Of a stretch of DNA of 5,772 nt, positions 5,721 to 5,772 are shown in pieces (position 1 is the first letter of the stretch; every line of letters begins with the position of its first letter). The DNA comes from an uncultured Planctomycetia bacterium (GTDB lineage Bacteria > Planctomycetota > UBA1135 > GCA-002686595). The position numbers were made by a program, and so were the translations under genes. Where the stretch lies: contig CALFYL010000207.1 in NCBI GenBank assembly GCA_937952135.1, forward strand, positions 1-5,772. The letters run 5' to 3'. Below the pieces are notes generated by a model that did not search any database, had not been told where the DNA came from, and saw only the letters and a list, made by a program, of their open reading frames with translations.

Positions 5721-5772
5721 CGCGAGCGCTCGGCCGGCGACGCGTCGTCGCGCGCTTCCATGCCGCGCTCCG
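5721..5772. other. Tail after ychF with consecutive palindromes
   Basis: CGAGCGCTCG (5723-5732), GCCGGC (5733-5738) and CGACGCGTCG (5738-5747) are perfect palindromes lying end to end directly after the ychF stop. They could form small hairpins at the 3' end of the transcript. No T-run follows within the window, so they are not a typical Rho-independent terminator. No gene is seen in these 52 bases. Confidence 0.25.

Overview
The window is very GC-rich (about 70 % by eye), with strong G/C preference at third codon positions. It carries five convincing protein genes, all on the + strand and tightly packed from about 450 to 5720. Phosphopantetheine adenylyltransferase (coaD), RidA and YchF are conserved bacterial housekeeping proteins. 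The AlgI-type acyltransferase with its SGNH partner implies a cell envelope or exported polysaccharide that is O-acetylated, so a Gram-negative bacterium is most likely. The phylum cannot be fixed from the sequence. A high-GC planctomycete- or myxobacterium-like lineage fits the composition, the absence of Shine-Dalgarno motifs and the gene content, but this is a weak inference.

Layout: 1-453 has no supportable gene. It holds two degenerate 12-bp-period repeats, a hairpin with a nearby T-run, and a TAGAAT hexamer just before coaD. Then come coaD (454-984), ridA (1028-1414), the AlgI-family membrane O-acyltransferase (1476-2900), an AlgJ/AlgX-like SGNH protein starting 2 nt after the acyltransferase stop (2903-4495), a 130-nt gap, and ychF (4626-5720). 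The last 52 nt contain short palindromes only.

Functionally, coaD makes dephospho-CoA, the penultimate step to CoA. RidA clears reactive enamine/imine intermediates of amino-acid metabolism. YchF is a ribosome-associated P-loop NTPase. These three are bystanders in the housekeeping sense. The AlgI-like and AlgJ/X-like genes form a two-gene module. By analogy with known systems, the membrane protein passes acetyl groups across the inner membrane and the SGNH protein places them on a polysaccharide in the periplasm. No glycosyltransferase, lyase, export or regulatory gene is in the window, so the polymer is unknown.

The most notable points are: (i) the SGNH partner has Gly where the catalytic Asp of the Asp-x-His motif is expected, while His and a candidate Ser are retained; (ii) it has an extra C-terminal beta-rich domain; (iii) none of the five starts has a recognisable Shine-Dalgarno sequence, and coaD has a -10-like TAGAAT so close that its mRNA could be leaderless; (iv) two different 12-bp-period repeats lie upstream of coaD; (v) YchF has NVAD rather than NxxE at its nucleotide-specificity motif. 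I did not find a clearly new multi-gene system.
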